Of a stretch of 54,731 bases of DNA, positions 1 to 8,941 are shown in pieces. A program made the translations under genes and the position numbers. The notes under the pieces were generated by a model. The model was given only the letters and a program-made list of their open reading frames with translations, was not told where the DNA came from and searched no databases. Position 1 is the stretch's first letter, and every line of letters starts with the position of its first letter. The stretch spans positions 1 through 54,731 of the forward strand of contig JAFKLG010000085.1 of the NCBI GenBank assembly GCA_017304945.1, given 5' to 3'. Source of the DNA: Rhodospirillales bacterium. Its GTDB lineage: Bacteria; Pseudomonadota; Alphaproteobacteria; Acetobacterales; Acetobacteraceae.

Positions 1-113
1 GGGGGTATGCCTGGAGGGCGATTCGGTCCTTGAGGGGCCCATGCGAAGAAGGTGGTCCGGTCGGTGCGAAAGGGCGGCGACTCTCGTGCGATACGCGCGA
101 GCTTTGGATTCAA

Positions 114-199
114 CACAGAGTTTAAGGCGAGTGAGGCGAGCCACAGAGATTGATTTTAAGTTCTTCTCTGTGCCTCGCCTCACTCGCCTCAACTCTGTG
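114..199. repeat. Long imperfect inverted repeat (hairpin)
   Basis: Left arm 114-149 and right arm 165-199 are reverse complements with only a few mismatches or single-base gaps, separated by a 15-base AT-rich loop. Both arms carry GGCGAGTGAGGCGAG-like cores flanked by CACAGAG. The stretch is visibly richer in A/T than its surroundings. No gene is recognisable in positions 1-389. The structure could be a REP-like or miniature element, or part of a transcription end for a gene lying left of the window. Confidence 0.75.
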
Positions 200-230
200 C
201 TAAATCAAAATGGCCGAGACCGGCACTGAC

Positions 231-355
231 GGAGCCGCCCTTTCGCACGAACGGGGCCGCCCCCACGCCGGAGCCGCCCTTTCGCACGAACGGGGCCGCC
301 CCCAGGCCGGAGCCGCCCTTTCGCACGACCGGAACCGCCTCCACGCCGGAGCCGC
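231..355. repeat. 39-bp tandem repeat, about 3.2 copies
   Basis: Units start at 231, 270 and 309, with a partial fourth at 348. Each begins GGAGCCGCCCTTTCGCACGA and has only a few substitutions. The period of 39 is a multiple of three, so open frames cross it on both strands, but no recognisable protein contains it. It lies just beyond the 3' end of the hydantoinase gene and is best read as non-coding. Confidence 0.8.
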
Positions 356-389
356 TCGTCCTCCCAACTCGACCCCCCCTCCGCGCCTC

Positions 390-1838
390 CTAGACCAGGA
401 AGGAAGAGGCGTCGAAGCCGTCGGGGAGGCGGCCGGTCGGGCGGATCATCTCGTAGGGCGCGCGGGCGAGGAAGGTGCCGGAACCTGGTTCCGCCTGCAC
501 CTTGCCGTCCTGCATGACGATCTCGCCCCGGCGCACGGTGGCGACGGGCCAACCGGTGACCTCCATCCCCTCGTAAGGCGTGTAGTCGATCACGTGCTGC
601 ATCAGCGCGTTGCTGAGCGTCACCTGCTTCTTCGCGTCCCACAGCACGAGGTCGGCGTCGGCGCCGGGTGCGATCGTGCCCTTGCGCGGGTGCAGGCCGA
701 ACAGCCGCGCCGGGTTGTAGGCGGTCAGCCGCGCGAAGGTGGGCAGGTCGATGCGGCCCTTCGTGACCCCCTCGCTGAACAGCAGCGGCAACCGCGCCGC
801 GAGGCCGGGCACGCCGTTCGGGATGTCGCGGAAGTTCGCGTCGGCGCCGTTCACCTTCTTGCCCACCGGCGTGTCGTAGCTCCAGCCGCTGTGGTCGGAG
901 GAGACGATGTCGAGCGTGCCGCGCCGCACCAGCTCCCACAGGCCTTCGCTCGCTGCCGCATCGCGCGGAGCGGGGCTGCACATGAACTTGGCGCCCTCGA
1001 AGCCGGGCCGGTCCATGTCGGCGGCGGTCAGGACGAAGTATTGCGGACAGGTCTCGCCCCACACCTTCAGGCCGCGCGCCTGGGCGCGGGCGATCTCCTC
1101 GGCCACTTCGGGACAGGAGACGTGAAAGATCTGGATCGGCTGGTCGACCATCTCGGCGAGCGCGATGGCGCGGTGGGCCGCCTCCCGCTCGATCATCGGT
1201 GGGCGGGACCAGGCGTGGTATTTGGGCGCGGTGCGGCCGTCTGCGAGCAGGGCGGCGGTGCGCCAGCGGATCGCCTCGTAATTCTCGCAATGCACGGTGA
1301 CCAGGGCGCCGGTGCGCCGCGCGGCGGCGAGCACGCGCAGGAACTGCCGGTCGTCGAGATGCAGCGGGTCGTAGGTGAGGAACACCTTGAGGCTGCGCAC
1401 GCCGGCCGCGACCACCTCCGGCACCTGGCGGAAGATCACCTCGTCCGAGGCGTCGGTGATGATCTGGTGGAACCCGTAATCCACCATCGCCTTGGCGGCG
1501 CGGCGGCGATACTCGGCGAGTGGGGCGAGGATGTCGCCACCCTTGAACTGGGTGGAGAAGGTGATGACGCTGGTGGTGCCACCGGCGAGCGCGGAGGTGC
1601 TGCCGGTGGTCCAGCTCTCCTCGTCGGCGCCGCCGCCTTCCTGGAGCTGCTCGATGTGACAGTGGCTGTCGACGCCGCCGGGCAGCACCAGCAACCCCTG
1701 GGCATCGAGCACGCGCTCGCCGCGCAGGTCGGCGCCGATCGCGGCGATGCGGCCGGCGCGGACGCCGATATCGGCCTCGAACACGTCGGACGGCGTCACC
1801 ACGCTGCCGCCCTTCACGACCAGATCATACGTCCCCAT
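390..1838 (-). CDS. D-hydantoinase / dihydropyrimidinase
   Basis: 482 aa, the usual length of the cyclic amidohydrolase family that opens hydantoin or dihydropyrimidine rings. Visible metal-centre motifs in order: SHCHIEQ (family HxH) near residue 60, SLKVFLTY carrying the Lys that is carbamylated in this family, TVHCEN, IFHVSC, and SSDHSGW with the metal-binding Asp. The chosen ATG begins MGTYDLVVKGG, a typical family start. The gene stands alone, facing away from the decayed hyp remnant. A perfect FNR-type box lies 27 bp upstream of its start codon but seems better placed for the other direction. Substrate range (hydantoin, dihydrouracil or another cyclic imide) cannot be told from sequence. 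The hyuA/hyuB pair of this window lies more than 30 kb away. Confidence 0.9.
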   Translation of the reverse strand: MGTYDLVVKGGSVVTPSDVFEADIGVRAGRIAAIGADLRGERVLDAQGLLVLPGGVDSHCHIEQLQEGGGADEESWTTGSTSALAGGTTSVITFSTQFKGGDILAPLAEYRRRAAKAMVDYGFHQIITDASDEVIFRQVPEVVAAGVRSLKVFLTYDPLHLDDRQFLRVLAAARRTGALVTVHCENYEAIRWRTAALLADGRTAPKYHAWSRPPMIEREAAHRAIALAEMVDQPIQIFHVSCPEVAEEIARAQARGLKVWGETCPQYFVLTAADMDRPGFEGAKFMCSPAPRDAAASEGLWELVRRGTLDIVSSDHSGWSYDTPVGKKVNGADANFRDIPNGVPGLAARLPLLFSEGVTKGRIDLPTFARLTAYNPARLFGLHPRKGTIAPGADADLVLWDAKKQVTLSNALMQHVIDYTPYEGMEVTGWPVATVRRGEIVMQDGKVQAEPGSGTFLARAPYEMIRPTGRLPDGFDASSFLV

Positions 1839-1864
1839 GCCGCTCTCCCTCGCCGCTGACAGGG

Positions 1865-1878
1865 TTGATGCAGATCAA
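1865..1878 (+). promoter_or_regulatory. FNR/Anr/FixK-type box, perfect palindrome
   Basis: TTGATGCAGATCAA is an exact TTGAT-N4-ATCAA match to the consensus for FNR-family oxygen regulators. A weak -10-like GATAGG at 1899-1904 is correctly spaced for a class II promoter firing rightward, with transcription starting near 1912. That would transcribe the hypC-like remnant and hypB pseudogene. A leftward class II promoter would start inside the hydantoinase gene, so rightward is favoured. No FNR gene is in the window. Confidence 0.6.
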
Positions 1879-1932
1879 CCGCTGATTCACCCCCTGCTGA
1901 TAGGGTCCCCGGACGCGAAGGGGAAGCAAGCG

Positions 1933-1959
1933 ATGTGCCTGGGCCGGCCCGGGCCATGA
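1933..1959 (+). pseudogene. hypC-like 8-codon remnant
   Basis: ATG followed by codons for MCLGRPGP, then TGA. HypC proteins begin MCL(A/G)(I/V)PG, so six of the first seven residues agree with the family start before the frame closes. It follows the FNR-type box and precedes a hypB pseudogene. I infer a hypC gene that lost nearly all of its body. The match is very short and could be chance. The rest of 1960-2028 shows no HypC sequence I can recognise. Confidence 0.35.
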
Positions 1960-2028
1960 TCCCGGCGGGCGGCGCCCCCGGGCATGCCGCCGCTTCGATC
2001 GCTCCGCCCCGCGTGCCGGAGGGTGCTC

Positions 2029-2638
2029 ATGTGTGACTCATGCGGCGATCACCTGATCCCGGAAGCCGACCCGGGTGGTTCGGCGACGCGGATCCGCCGG
2101 CGCACCCAGCGGTGGCGCGAGGCGGCCCGCAACCGGGACCTGCTCGACGATTTCGGCGTGCTCGCGGTGAACCTGCTGTCCGCTCCCGGCGGCGGCAAGA
2201 CCGCGCTGCTGGAGGCCACCATCCCCGCGCTGCGTGAGTGCCGGATCGGGGTTGGTGCATGCGGCGCTGCATGGGCTGGACCTCAGGGCACTCGACCTGC
2301 TGTTCATCGAGAATGTCGGCAACCTGGCCTCGCCGGCCGATCTCGACCTCGGCCAGCACCGCAACGTGGTGCTGCTCTCGATGACGGGGGCGGACGAGGC
2401 ACTGACGAAATACCGGATGCTGTTCCGCGCGGCCGACCTCGTGCTGGTCACCAGGGCCGATCTCGCACCGACGCTGGACGCGTTCTCGCTCGCGCGCGCC
2501 ACCGCCGCCCTGCGCCGGATCGGCTGTCGGGCGCCGATGCTGACCGTCTCGGCGTGGCAAGGCCAGGGGTTCGAACGCTGGCTCGCCTGGCTGCGCGCCG
2601 AACGCGCCGCCCGTCACGCCGCCGCGGCGTCGGGTTAG
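2029..2638 (+). pseudogene. hypB: hypB pseudogene (internal deletion and frameshift)
   Basis: The 5' part reads MCDSCGDH... then VNLLSAPGGGKTALLEA, which is the HypB start with a Cys motif and the Walker A loop. Around 2235-2255 homology jumps to another frame and continues with [19 protein letters not shown] and FRAADLVLVTRADL up to the stop at 2638. Against the intact HypB of this window (12841-13800), about 37 codons are missing, including the conserved NTGKGCH metal-binding loop and switch region. The ribosome-binding site GGAGGG at 2018-2023 is intact, 5 bases before the ATG. The His-rich stretch of the intact copy is absent. The two halves could not form a working GTPase in one chain. 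A sequencing indel cannot explain the lost block. Confidence 0.85.
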
Positions 2639-2639
2639 A

Positions 2640-2682
2640 GCGTGATCGGCGGAGGCGCGCTCGTCGGAGCCGTGAATCACGC
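2640..2682. repeat. Intergenic inverted repeat between convergent genes
   Basis: GCGTGAT (2640-2646) and ATCACGC (2676-2682) face each other between the 3' ends of the hypB pseudogene and hypF. It may be a bidirectional terminator stem or one of the short palindromes common between alphaproteobacterial genes. There is no clear T-tract. Confidence 0.35.
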
Positions 2683-2736
2683 GATCAAACAAATTGCTGG
2701 AGCTTGGTCGGCGAGCGAACGCGCGCCGGACAGGCT

Positions 2737-5013
2737 CTAGCCCTCATCGGGCGCCGGCGTCCGCGTCGCGCTGACCGCGGCGATCGCCGCCTGCCCCAGC
2801 GCGAGCCCGCCGTCATTGGCGGGGAACAGGCGGGGTTCCAGGGTCGGAATGCCGCGCGCGGCGAACCGCGCCCGCAGCAATCGCGCCAGCACGCGGTTCT
2901 GCAGCACGCCGCCGGACAGCACCACGCGGTCGACGGCCGGCGTCGCGTCGGCCAGCATCGCGGCGAGCGTCTGGTGGAAGCGCGCGGCGATCACGCCAGT
3001 CGCTGCGCCGGCGGCGAGGTCCGCAAGGATGGACCGCCACAGCGTCGCCAGGTCCAGGCCCGCGACGGGGTAGGGGCCCGTGGCCTCGATCGCCGGCCGC
3101 GCCACCGCCTCGAGCCGCATGGCGGCCTCGCCCTCGAAGCTCAACACCCGTTGGCTCAATCCCAGCGCCGCGGCGACCGCATCGAACAGCCGGCCGGTCG
3201 AGGCGGCGAGGGGCGCATTCGTGCCGGTCTCGATCATCCGCTCGATCACCCGGATCTCCGGTTCGGACGGCAGGTGCGTGCGCACCTGCGCGGCCTCTCG
3301 CCGCCAGTCCGGCCCGAACGCCGTCCATAGCTGCGCGACCAGATTGCGCCATGGCTGGCGGCTCGCGGCATCGCCGCCCGGCATGGCGACCAAGGGCACG
3401 TGCGCGTGCCGGGTGAAGTGCTTGAAGTCGGCGTGCAGCAGCTCGCCACCCCACAGGTGACCGTCCGCGCCCATGCCCAGCCCATCGAGGATCCATCCCC
3501 AGGCCGGCGCCACATCGGCCGCCGCGCCATGTTCGGCGAGGCAGGCCGCCAGATGCGCGTGGTGGTGCTGCACGCGCACGAGGGTGGCGCCGCTTTCGGC
3601 GGCGAGCGCCTCGCCCCAGCGCGTCGCGTGGTAGCCGTCGTGCAGGTCGACCGCGACGATCGCCGGCTCGAACCCGTAGATCTCGCGATACAGCCGGATC
3701 GCCGTCCGGTAGTCGTCATGGGTGCGGGCCTCGGCCAGGTCGCCGATGTGGTGCGAGACGATCGCCTGGCCGCCGGCGGCCAGGCAGAAGGTCGACTTGA
3801 GGTCGCCGCCCATCGCCAGCACCGGCGGCAGCGCCGCGAAGCCGTCCCCGAGCGGCAGGGGGGCGGGGGCAAACCCGCGGGCGCGGCGCAGGACGGCCGG
3901 CGCCGCGGGATCGGCGACCACCACCGAATCGTCGAGCCGGTTCACGATCGTGCGGTCGTGCATCAGCCAGAGATCGGCGATCCCCGCGAGCGCGCGTTTC
4001 GCGGCGGCATTGTCGATCACCTGCGGCTCGTCCGCGCGATTGCCCGAGGTCATCACCAGCGGCACGCCGGCGGCCTCGAGCAGCAGATGATGCAGCGGCG
4101 TGTAGGGGAGCATCACGCCGATCCGGTCCTGGCCCGGTGCGATCGCCTCGGGCAAGGCGCCGGGGCGCGCCGGCAGCAGCACGATCGGCGCCGCCGGCTG
4201 CCGCAGCAGGGCCCGCGCGTGCGGAGAGAGTTCGGCGATCTGCGGGATATCCGCCTCACGCGCCATCAGCGCGAAGGGCTTGGCGTCGCGATGCTTGCGG
4301 CGCCGCAGCTCCGCCACCGCCGTCGCGTCCTGGGCGTCGCAGGCGAGGTGGAAGCCGCCGATGCCCTTCACCGCCACGATCTCGCCCCGGCGCAGCGCCG
4401 CGGCGACGGCCAGCACCGGGTCGGGCGCCGCGATCGGTCCGGATGCATCCTCGACCCACAGCCGGGGACCACAGACCGGGCAGGCATTGGGCTGGGCATG
4501 GAAGCGGCGATCGGACGGGTCGCGGTACTCGGCTGCGCAGGCGGAGCACATGGTGAAGGCGCGCATCGAGGTGTTGGCGCGGTCGTACGGGATCGCCGTG
4601 ACGATCGAGAGCCGCGGCCCGCAATGGGTGCAGTTGGTGAAGGCGTAGCGGAACCGGCGGTCCCGCGGATCGGCGATCTCGGCCCGGCAGGCCGGGCAGG
4701 TCGCCGCATCCGGCACGATCCCCGCGCTGCGCACCCCCTCGCGGCTCGGCCGGATCGAAAAGCCGGACGGCGCCGGACCGTCCAGCGGGGTGGCGTCGAG
4801 CGCGTCGATGCGGGCGAGCGGCGGTGCCTCGGCCCGCAGGCGCTCCTGGAACCGCGCCAGGGCCGCGGCGTCGCCCCAGGCCTCGATGCCGACGCCGGCG
4901 GCGTCGTTCCAGACCTCCCCGCTGAGCTCCAGCGTATGCGCCAGCCGCCAGACGAAGGGGCGGAACCCGACGCCCTGGACCAGCCCGACGACACGGATGG
5001 ATACCCCGCTCAA
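2737..5013 (-). CDS. hypF: Carbamoyltransferase HypF
   Basis: Makes the thiocarboxamide on HypE that becomes the CN ligands of the [NiFe] site. Domains in order: an acylphosphatase-like N-terminus (VVGLVQGVGFRPFVWR); two zinc-finger repeats built on CPAC...CTHC and CSAC...CPVC; a YrdC-like domain (VAVKGIGGFHLACDA); and a Kae1-like carbamoyltransferase domain with VQHHHAHLAAC and VVLSGGVLQNRVL. All parts are present. A TTG at 5013 overlapping the hupV stop gives 758 aa and starts right at the acylphosphatase domain. The frame stays open to an ATG at 5106, but that would add about 30 non-conserved residues inside hupV. Last gene of the long hup/hyp operon. Serves every [NiFe]-hydrogenase of the cell. 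Confidence 0.93.
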   Translation of the reverse strand: MSGVSIRVVGLVQGVGFRPFVWRLAHTLELSGEVWNDAAGVGIEAWGDAAALARFQERLRAEAPPLARIDALDATPLDGPAPSGFSIRPSREGVRSAGIVPDAATCPACRAEIADPRDRRFRYAFTNCTHCGPRLSIVTAIPYDRANTSMRAFTMCSACAAEYRDPSDRRFHAQPNACPVCGPRLWVEDASGPIAAPDPVLAVAAALRRGEIVAVKGIGGFHLACDAQDATAVAELRRRKHRDAKPFALMAREADIPQIAELSPHARALLRQPAAPIVLLPARPGALPEAIAPGQDRIGVMLPYTPLHHLLLEAAGVPLVMTSGNRADEPQVIDNAAAKRALAGIADLWLMHDRTIVNRLDDSVVVADPAAPAVLRRARGFAPAPLPLGDGFAALPPVLAMGGDLKSTFCLAAGGQAIVSHHIGDLAEARTHDDYRTAIRLYREIYGFEPAIVAVDLHDGYHATRWGEALAAESGATLVRVQHHHAHLAACLAEHGAAADVAPAWGWILDGLGMGADGHLWGGELLHADFKHFTRHAHVPLVAMPGGDAASRQPWRNLVAQLWTAFGPDWRREAAQVRTHLPSEPEIRVIERMIETGTNAPLAASTGRLFDAVAAALGLSQRVLSFEGEAAMRLEAVARPAIEATGPYPVAGLDLATLWRSILADLAAGAATGVIAARFHQTLAAMLADATPAVDRVVLSGGVLQNRVLARLLRARFAARGIPTLEPRLFPANDGGLALGQAAIAAVSATRTPAPDEG

Positions 5014-6488
5014 TGCACGGTGCAGACCATGCAGGGGTCGAACGAGCGCACCACGTGCTGGACCGAAACGGGGTCGGTCTCTCCCGGCCGCACCGGGGTT
5101 CCGCACAGCGCCTGCTCGAGCGGCCCGGGGGTTCCGGTCGCGTCGCGGGGCGAGAAGTTCCAGGTGGTCGGGGCAATGATCTGGTAGTGGGCGATCCGCC
5201 CGTCGCGCAGGCGCAGCCAGTGGCCGAGGGAACCGCGCGCCGCCTCGCTGAGCCCCGCCCCGGACGACCCACTTGCGTCACCGATCCGGGACGCGGTGCC
5301 GGCCGCGCGAGGATCGACGCCGTGGCGAATGAAGGTCTCGTCGGGCCGGATCTCGGCGAGCCAGGTTTCCATCAGCAGCAGGATGCGCGCCGTTTCGACG
5401 AGGCGGGCGATCACCCGTGTCGCGGCATTGCCGCCGTATCGCGCCACGAGGTCGACGATCAGCGTCTGCCCGTCGACCAGTTGCCGCGCGAGGGCGCCGA
5501 CCTCCACCGGGCGGCCATCGAGCCGCGGCGCCTTGCACCAGCTATAGGCGTCGGCGTTGTCGAGTTGCGGGTGCGTGCGGCCGGTGGTCGGCGGCCCGCC
5601 ATCCTGCAGGCCGTACCAGGCATGGCTGACATCCTCGGCGATGGCCTCGACCGGGAGCGGGCGGCGCCATCCCTCCTCGACCAGGCCGCGGGCGAAGGCG
5701 TGGCCGTCCGCGGTCGGGTAGCCGCCGAAGCTCATCCATCGCCCGATCGACGGCCCCAGCCGGTCGAGCCGCGTGCTGCGCGCGATGGCGAGAAAGCGGC
5801 CGAAATCGCTGCCGGCATGCGCCTCCGCCCAGGCCGCCAGCGCGTCGGACGAGGCCAGGTGCGCGATGTTTTCCAACCGGTCGCCGAACACCGTTCGCTC
5901 GACGAAGCGGCGGAAGCCGGCGAGCAGTCCGGCCAGGCGCGCCAGGGCGCCGCGATCGAGGCCGCGCGTCGTGCCGCCGGGCTGGATCGAGAGCGTGTGC
6001 GGCCACTTGCCCGCGAGCACCCCCATCATCTGCATCCATTGCGCACGGGCCGGCAGGAATGCGGCGCTCGCCTCGCCGTGGATCGCCGCGAAGCGGGCGG
6101 CGGCGGCCGGATACCAGGGCGCCGTCGCGTAAGCGGGCCGGGCAAAATCGGGCATGAAGAACAGGTAGAAATGGGTCAGGTGGTCGGCGACGTTCTCCAC
6201 CGCATGGACCAGGTTGATCGCGTGGCGGCCGTTGGGCGGCGCGCCGGCGCCGGTCGCTTCGGCCAGGGCCGCGGCGGCGGCCACGGACTGGGAAACCGAG
6301 CAGATGCCGCAGATGCGGGGGGCGTAGACCAGCGCGTCGGCGGCCGAACGGCCGACCAGCATCGCCTCGAACCCGCGATAGAGCGGCGCGACGACATGCG
6401 CCGCGCGCACCTCGCCCGATGCGACGTCGAGCCGCACCTCGAGGTCGCCTTCCACCCGGTTGAACGGCCCGAGGACGAGCCGTGTCAT
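5010..6488 (-). CDS. hupV: Regulatory (H2-sensing) hydrogenase large subunit HupV/HoxC
   Basis: 492 aa. Large subunit of the cytoplasmic H2 sensor; its [NiFe] site detects H2 and signals to HupT. The N-terminal cysteine motif is RICGICSVSQS and the C-terminal one DPCMVCTVH. The protein stops at that His, so there is no C-terminal extension for a maturation protease, a mark of sensor hydrogenases and unlike HupL and the group 3b subunit in this window. The ATG at 6488 (MTRLVLGPFNRVEGDL) follows the family pattern. Upstream in the same operon, 67 bases away, is hupU; the stop overlaps the proposed hypF start. Other [NiFe] large subunits are excluded by the missing tail together with the adjacent histidine kinase and NtrC regulator. 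Confidence 0.93.
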   Translation of the reverse strand: MTRLVLGPFNRVEGDLEVRLDVASGEVRAAHVVAPLYRGFEAMLVGRSAADALVYAPRICGICSVSQSVAAAAALAEATGAGAPPNGRHAINLVHAVENVADHLTHFYLFFMPDFARPAYATAPWYPAAAARFAAIHGEASAAFLPARAQWMQMMGVLAGKWPHTLSIQPGGTTRGLDRGALARLAGLLAGFRRFVERTVFGDRLENIAHLASSDALAAWAEAHAGSDFGRFLAIARSTRLDRLGPSIGRWMSFGGYPTADGHAFARGLVEEGWRRPLPVEAIAEDVSHAWYGLQDGGPPTTGRTHPQLDNADAYSWCKAPRLDGRPVEVGALARQLVDGQTLIVDLVARYGGNAATRVIARLVETARILLLMETWLAEIRPDETFIRHGVDPRAAGTASRIGDASGSSGAGLSEAARGSLGHWLRLRDGRIAHYQIIAPTTWNFSPRDATGTPGPLEQALCGTPVRPGETDPVSVQHVVRSFDPCMVCTVH

Positions 6489-6555
6489 CGCCCGCGCCGT
6501 CGCGCTTCGCTCGCCGCGATTCGCGATCTGCGACGCCGATGCGCGGTGGGGGGGC

Positions 6556-7557
6556 TCACGTGCGGCTCCGGTCCAGCGGGTTGGCGACCGGTCGGTCGGC
6601 GGTGGCGTTGGCGCGAAGCCGCGCGGGCGTCGCGGCCTTCGACAGCGACGCGAGCGCGACGAACCAGGCCTTCGGCATGTCGGTGGGCAGCCCGATCGGG
6701 ATGCCGCCGATCTTCGGCGTCTCGACGAAGCCATGGCCGGGCTCCTCGAACCCGGGGGCGGTGCAATTGATGCATGGGTAGTTGCCGTGCAGGCAGGAGC
6801 CGGTGCCGTTCCACGGGCGCACGTTGCAATCGGCGCGAGCCTGCGTCCCCTTGCAGCCGAGATGCTCCATCATGCAGCCCATCTGCGAAAGAAGCTGGGC
6901 GCTGGCCTTGAACTCGTAGAACTCGTTGCGGGCGCAGCCGTGGTGGACCAGGTGGGAGGTATAGAGGCGCGGCCGCTCCCATTCGTCGAGCTGCGCCGCA
7001 TCCAGCTCGCCCCGCGCGATCAGGTGCAGCGTCTCGACCAGCCAGTCGGGATGGATCGGGCAGCCGGCGACGTTCACCACCGGCAGGCCTCCCTGCGCGC
7101 GAAACGCCTTGCCCAGCAGCCCGCCGGGGGTCCGCCCGTCATAGGCGAGCCCGCTTGCCTCGACGGCATTGCCGCCGCCCGCGGTGATGCCGCCCCAGGC
7201 GGCGCAGCTCCCGACCGCAACCACGTGCCGCGCCGCCGCGGCGATCGCGCGGATCCGCTCCATCATCGGCATGCCGGTCCCGGGCACCAGGTGGAAGCGG
7301 CCGGTGCCGTCGGGGCCGCGCATCACCGCCCCCTCGAGGCAGAAGATGTCGCAACCTCGGTCGCCGGCGATCACCGCCTCGATGATCGCCTGCGCCTCGC
7401 TCCCGCTCGCTTCGCTGAGCGAAGGATGCCAGAGCAGGTCGATGCCGGCGGCGTCGAGCGCCGTCAGCAGGTCCGGCGCCTCCGCGCCCAGCAGCGACAG
7501 CGAGCATCCGCCGCAGCCGCCGGATTGCAGCCAGAGGAGGGAGAGGCGGTCAGCCAT
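6556..7557 (-). CDS. hupU: Regulatory hydrogenase small subunit HupU/HoxB
   Basis: 333 aa from the ATG giving [18 protein letters not shown]; an ATG three codons earlier is possible. Carries the Fe-S clusters of the H2 sensor. There is no Tat leader, so it stays in the cytoplasm, unlike HupS. Cluster cysteines are visible at GGCGGCS near the start, GSCAAWGG, AGCPIHPDW and CNVRPWNGTGSC/YPCINC. The start overlaps the end of hupT, which fits a sensor-kinase partnership. The C-terminal roughly 50 residues (after PTDMPKAWFVALASL) are Ala/Arg-rich. Confidence 0.92.
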   Translation of the reverse strand: MADRLSLLWLQSGGCGGCSLSLLGAEAPDLLTALDAAGIDLLWHPSLSEASGSEAQAIIEAVIAGDRGCDIFCLEGAVMRGPDGTGRFHLVPGTGMPMMERIRAIAAAARHVVAVGSCAAWGGITAGGGNAVEASGLAYDGRTPGGLLGKAFRAQGGLPVVNVAGCPIHPDWLVETLHLIARGELDAAQLDEWERPRLYTSHLVHHGCARNEFYEFKASAQLLSQMGCMMEHLGCKGTQARADCNVRPWNGTGSCLHGNYPCINCTAPGFEEPGHGFVETPKIGGIPIGLPTDMPKAWFVALASLSKAATPARLRANATADRPVANPLDRSRT

Positions 7558-8941
7558 CGCGCGCATCCATCGGTAGGGTCAGCCGGAAGCAGGCGCCGCC
7601 CGAGGCGGGAGTGTCCGCCGTCAGCGTGCCGCCCAGCTTGGCGGCGAGATTGTAGCTGAGATAGAGGCCGAGGCCGGTGCCGCTGCCGACCGGCTTGGTG
7701 GTGAAGAACGGCTCGAAGATCTTGTCCCGGATCTCCGCGGCGATGCCGGGCCCGTTATCGGCGACGGTGATGATGGCACGATCCGCCGCGGCGTGGGCCG
7801 CCACCACGATCCGCCCGTCGCTTCGGCCGCCGATCGCGTCGGCGGCGTTCTGCACGAGGTTGACGACGATCTGGTGCAGCGCCCCCTTGCGGCCCACCAC
7901 TTCGAGCACGGGCGGCAGGTCGAAGCGCAGATCGGGCGGCGTGCGTCGCGTCTTGGCCACCCAATTCGCGGCGGTGACGACCAGCCGCACCACATCGAAC
8001 CGGTCTGGCGCTTCTTCCCGGCTGGCCGAGAACTGCCGCAGGTCCTGCACGATGTCGCGCACGCGTTCGGCGCCTTCCAGCGTGCCGTCCACCAGCGGGC
8101 CGATATCGGCCAGGATGCGATCGATCTTCAGCGACCGCCGCAGCTCCGCCCGCTCCGCCTCGCTGGTGCCGCCATCGAGCGCGGCGAGGTAGGTGGTGAG
8201 CGCCTGGCCGTAGCGGCGGAGCGCGTACATGTTCCCGAACACGAAGCTGATCGGGTTGTTGAGCTCATGCGCGACCCCGGCGACGAGGCGGCCGAGCGCG
8301 GCCATCTTCTCGGCGACGAGCAGCTGCTGCTGGGTGTGCTGGAGCTTGCGGTTCGCCGCGTCGCGCGCCCGATAGGCGCGCTGCAGCTCGCCGATCGGCC
8401 GGCCGACGATCACGAACCCCGCCAGCCGTCCGTTGGCGTCCTGCCGCGGCGCGCAATCGATCGACACCAGGCCGAGACCCGGTTCGGCGCCCGCCAGGCG
8501 CACCTCGCGCGGCGCGACCGGGCGGCCGCGGCGCACCGCCTCGATCAGCGCGGTGACGGTGGCGCGGTCGCCGGCGTCGAACAGGGCGCTGACGGGACCG
8601 CCGATCCAGTCGGTGGCGTCGCCCCCGACCAGCCGCAGCATCGCGGCATTCACCTGCTGCACCTGCAGCCCGGCGGCGCAGACCACCAGCACGTCGGTCA
8701 TCGCGCCCAGCACCGATCCGATGAAGTCGTGCGCTTCCTGCAGCCGTTCGGTGCGCTCCTCGAGCGCGCTCTGCGAGCTGACGAGGTCGGCGTAGACGGC
8801 GTCCATCTTGTGGATCACGTCGATCCACAGGGCTTCGTCGCCGGGCGCGGCCGGCGTGTCCACCGCGGCGAGCACGGGGAGGTCGCTCGCCGGCGCGGCG
8901 GGCTGGGCAGGCGGGCCATTGGCGTCCGCGCGGGGGATCAC
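7550..8941 (-). CDS. hupT: Sensor histidine kinase HupT/HoxJ
   Basis: 463 aa, soluble, with no membrane segment seen. N-terminal coil-like stretch, a PAS-like domain (about 75-185), a dimerisation/phosphoacceptor helix with GVAHELNNP (His225), and an HATPase domain with [12 protein letters not shown] (N box), DNGPGI and GTGLGLYLS. In known systems HupT/HoxJ binds the HupUV sensor and phosphorylates HupR/HoxA, and H2 changes its activity. Gene order hupR-hupT-hupU-hupV, with overlapping starts and stops at both ends, supports that role here. Confidence 0.92.
   Translation of the reverse strand: MIPRADANGPPAQPAAPASDLPVLAAVDTPAAPGDEALWIDVIHKMDAVYADLVSSQSALEERTERLQEAHDFIGSVLGAMTDVLVVCAAGLQVQQVNAAMLRLVGGDATDWIGGPVSALFDAGDRATVTALIEAVRRGRPVAPREVRLAGAEPGLGLVSIDCAPRQDANGRLAGFVIVGRPIGELQRAYRARDAANRKLQHTQQQLLVAEKMAALGRLVAGVAHELNNPISFVFGNMYALRRYGQALTTYLAALDGGTSEAERAELRRSLKIDRILADIGPLVDGTLEGAERVRDIVQDLRQFSASREEAPDRFDVVRLVVTAANWVAKTRRTPPDLRFDLPPVLEVVGRKGALHQIVVNLVQNAADAIGGRSDGRIVVAAHAAADRAIITVADNGPGIAAEIRDKIFEPFFTTKPVGSGTGLGLYLSYNLAAKLGGTLTADTPASGGACFRLTLPMDARDG

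Noticed and set aside
205..1290. 361-codon minus-strand frame at the left end
   Set aside because: Alternative register of the hydantoinase gene running into the 39-bp repeat; extremely Arg-rich and without homology.
5013..6770. 585-codon frame antisense to hupV
   Set aside because: Typical GC-rich antisense shadow; composition Arg/Gly/Ala-heavy and no motif, while hupV on the other strand is unmistakable.
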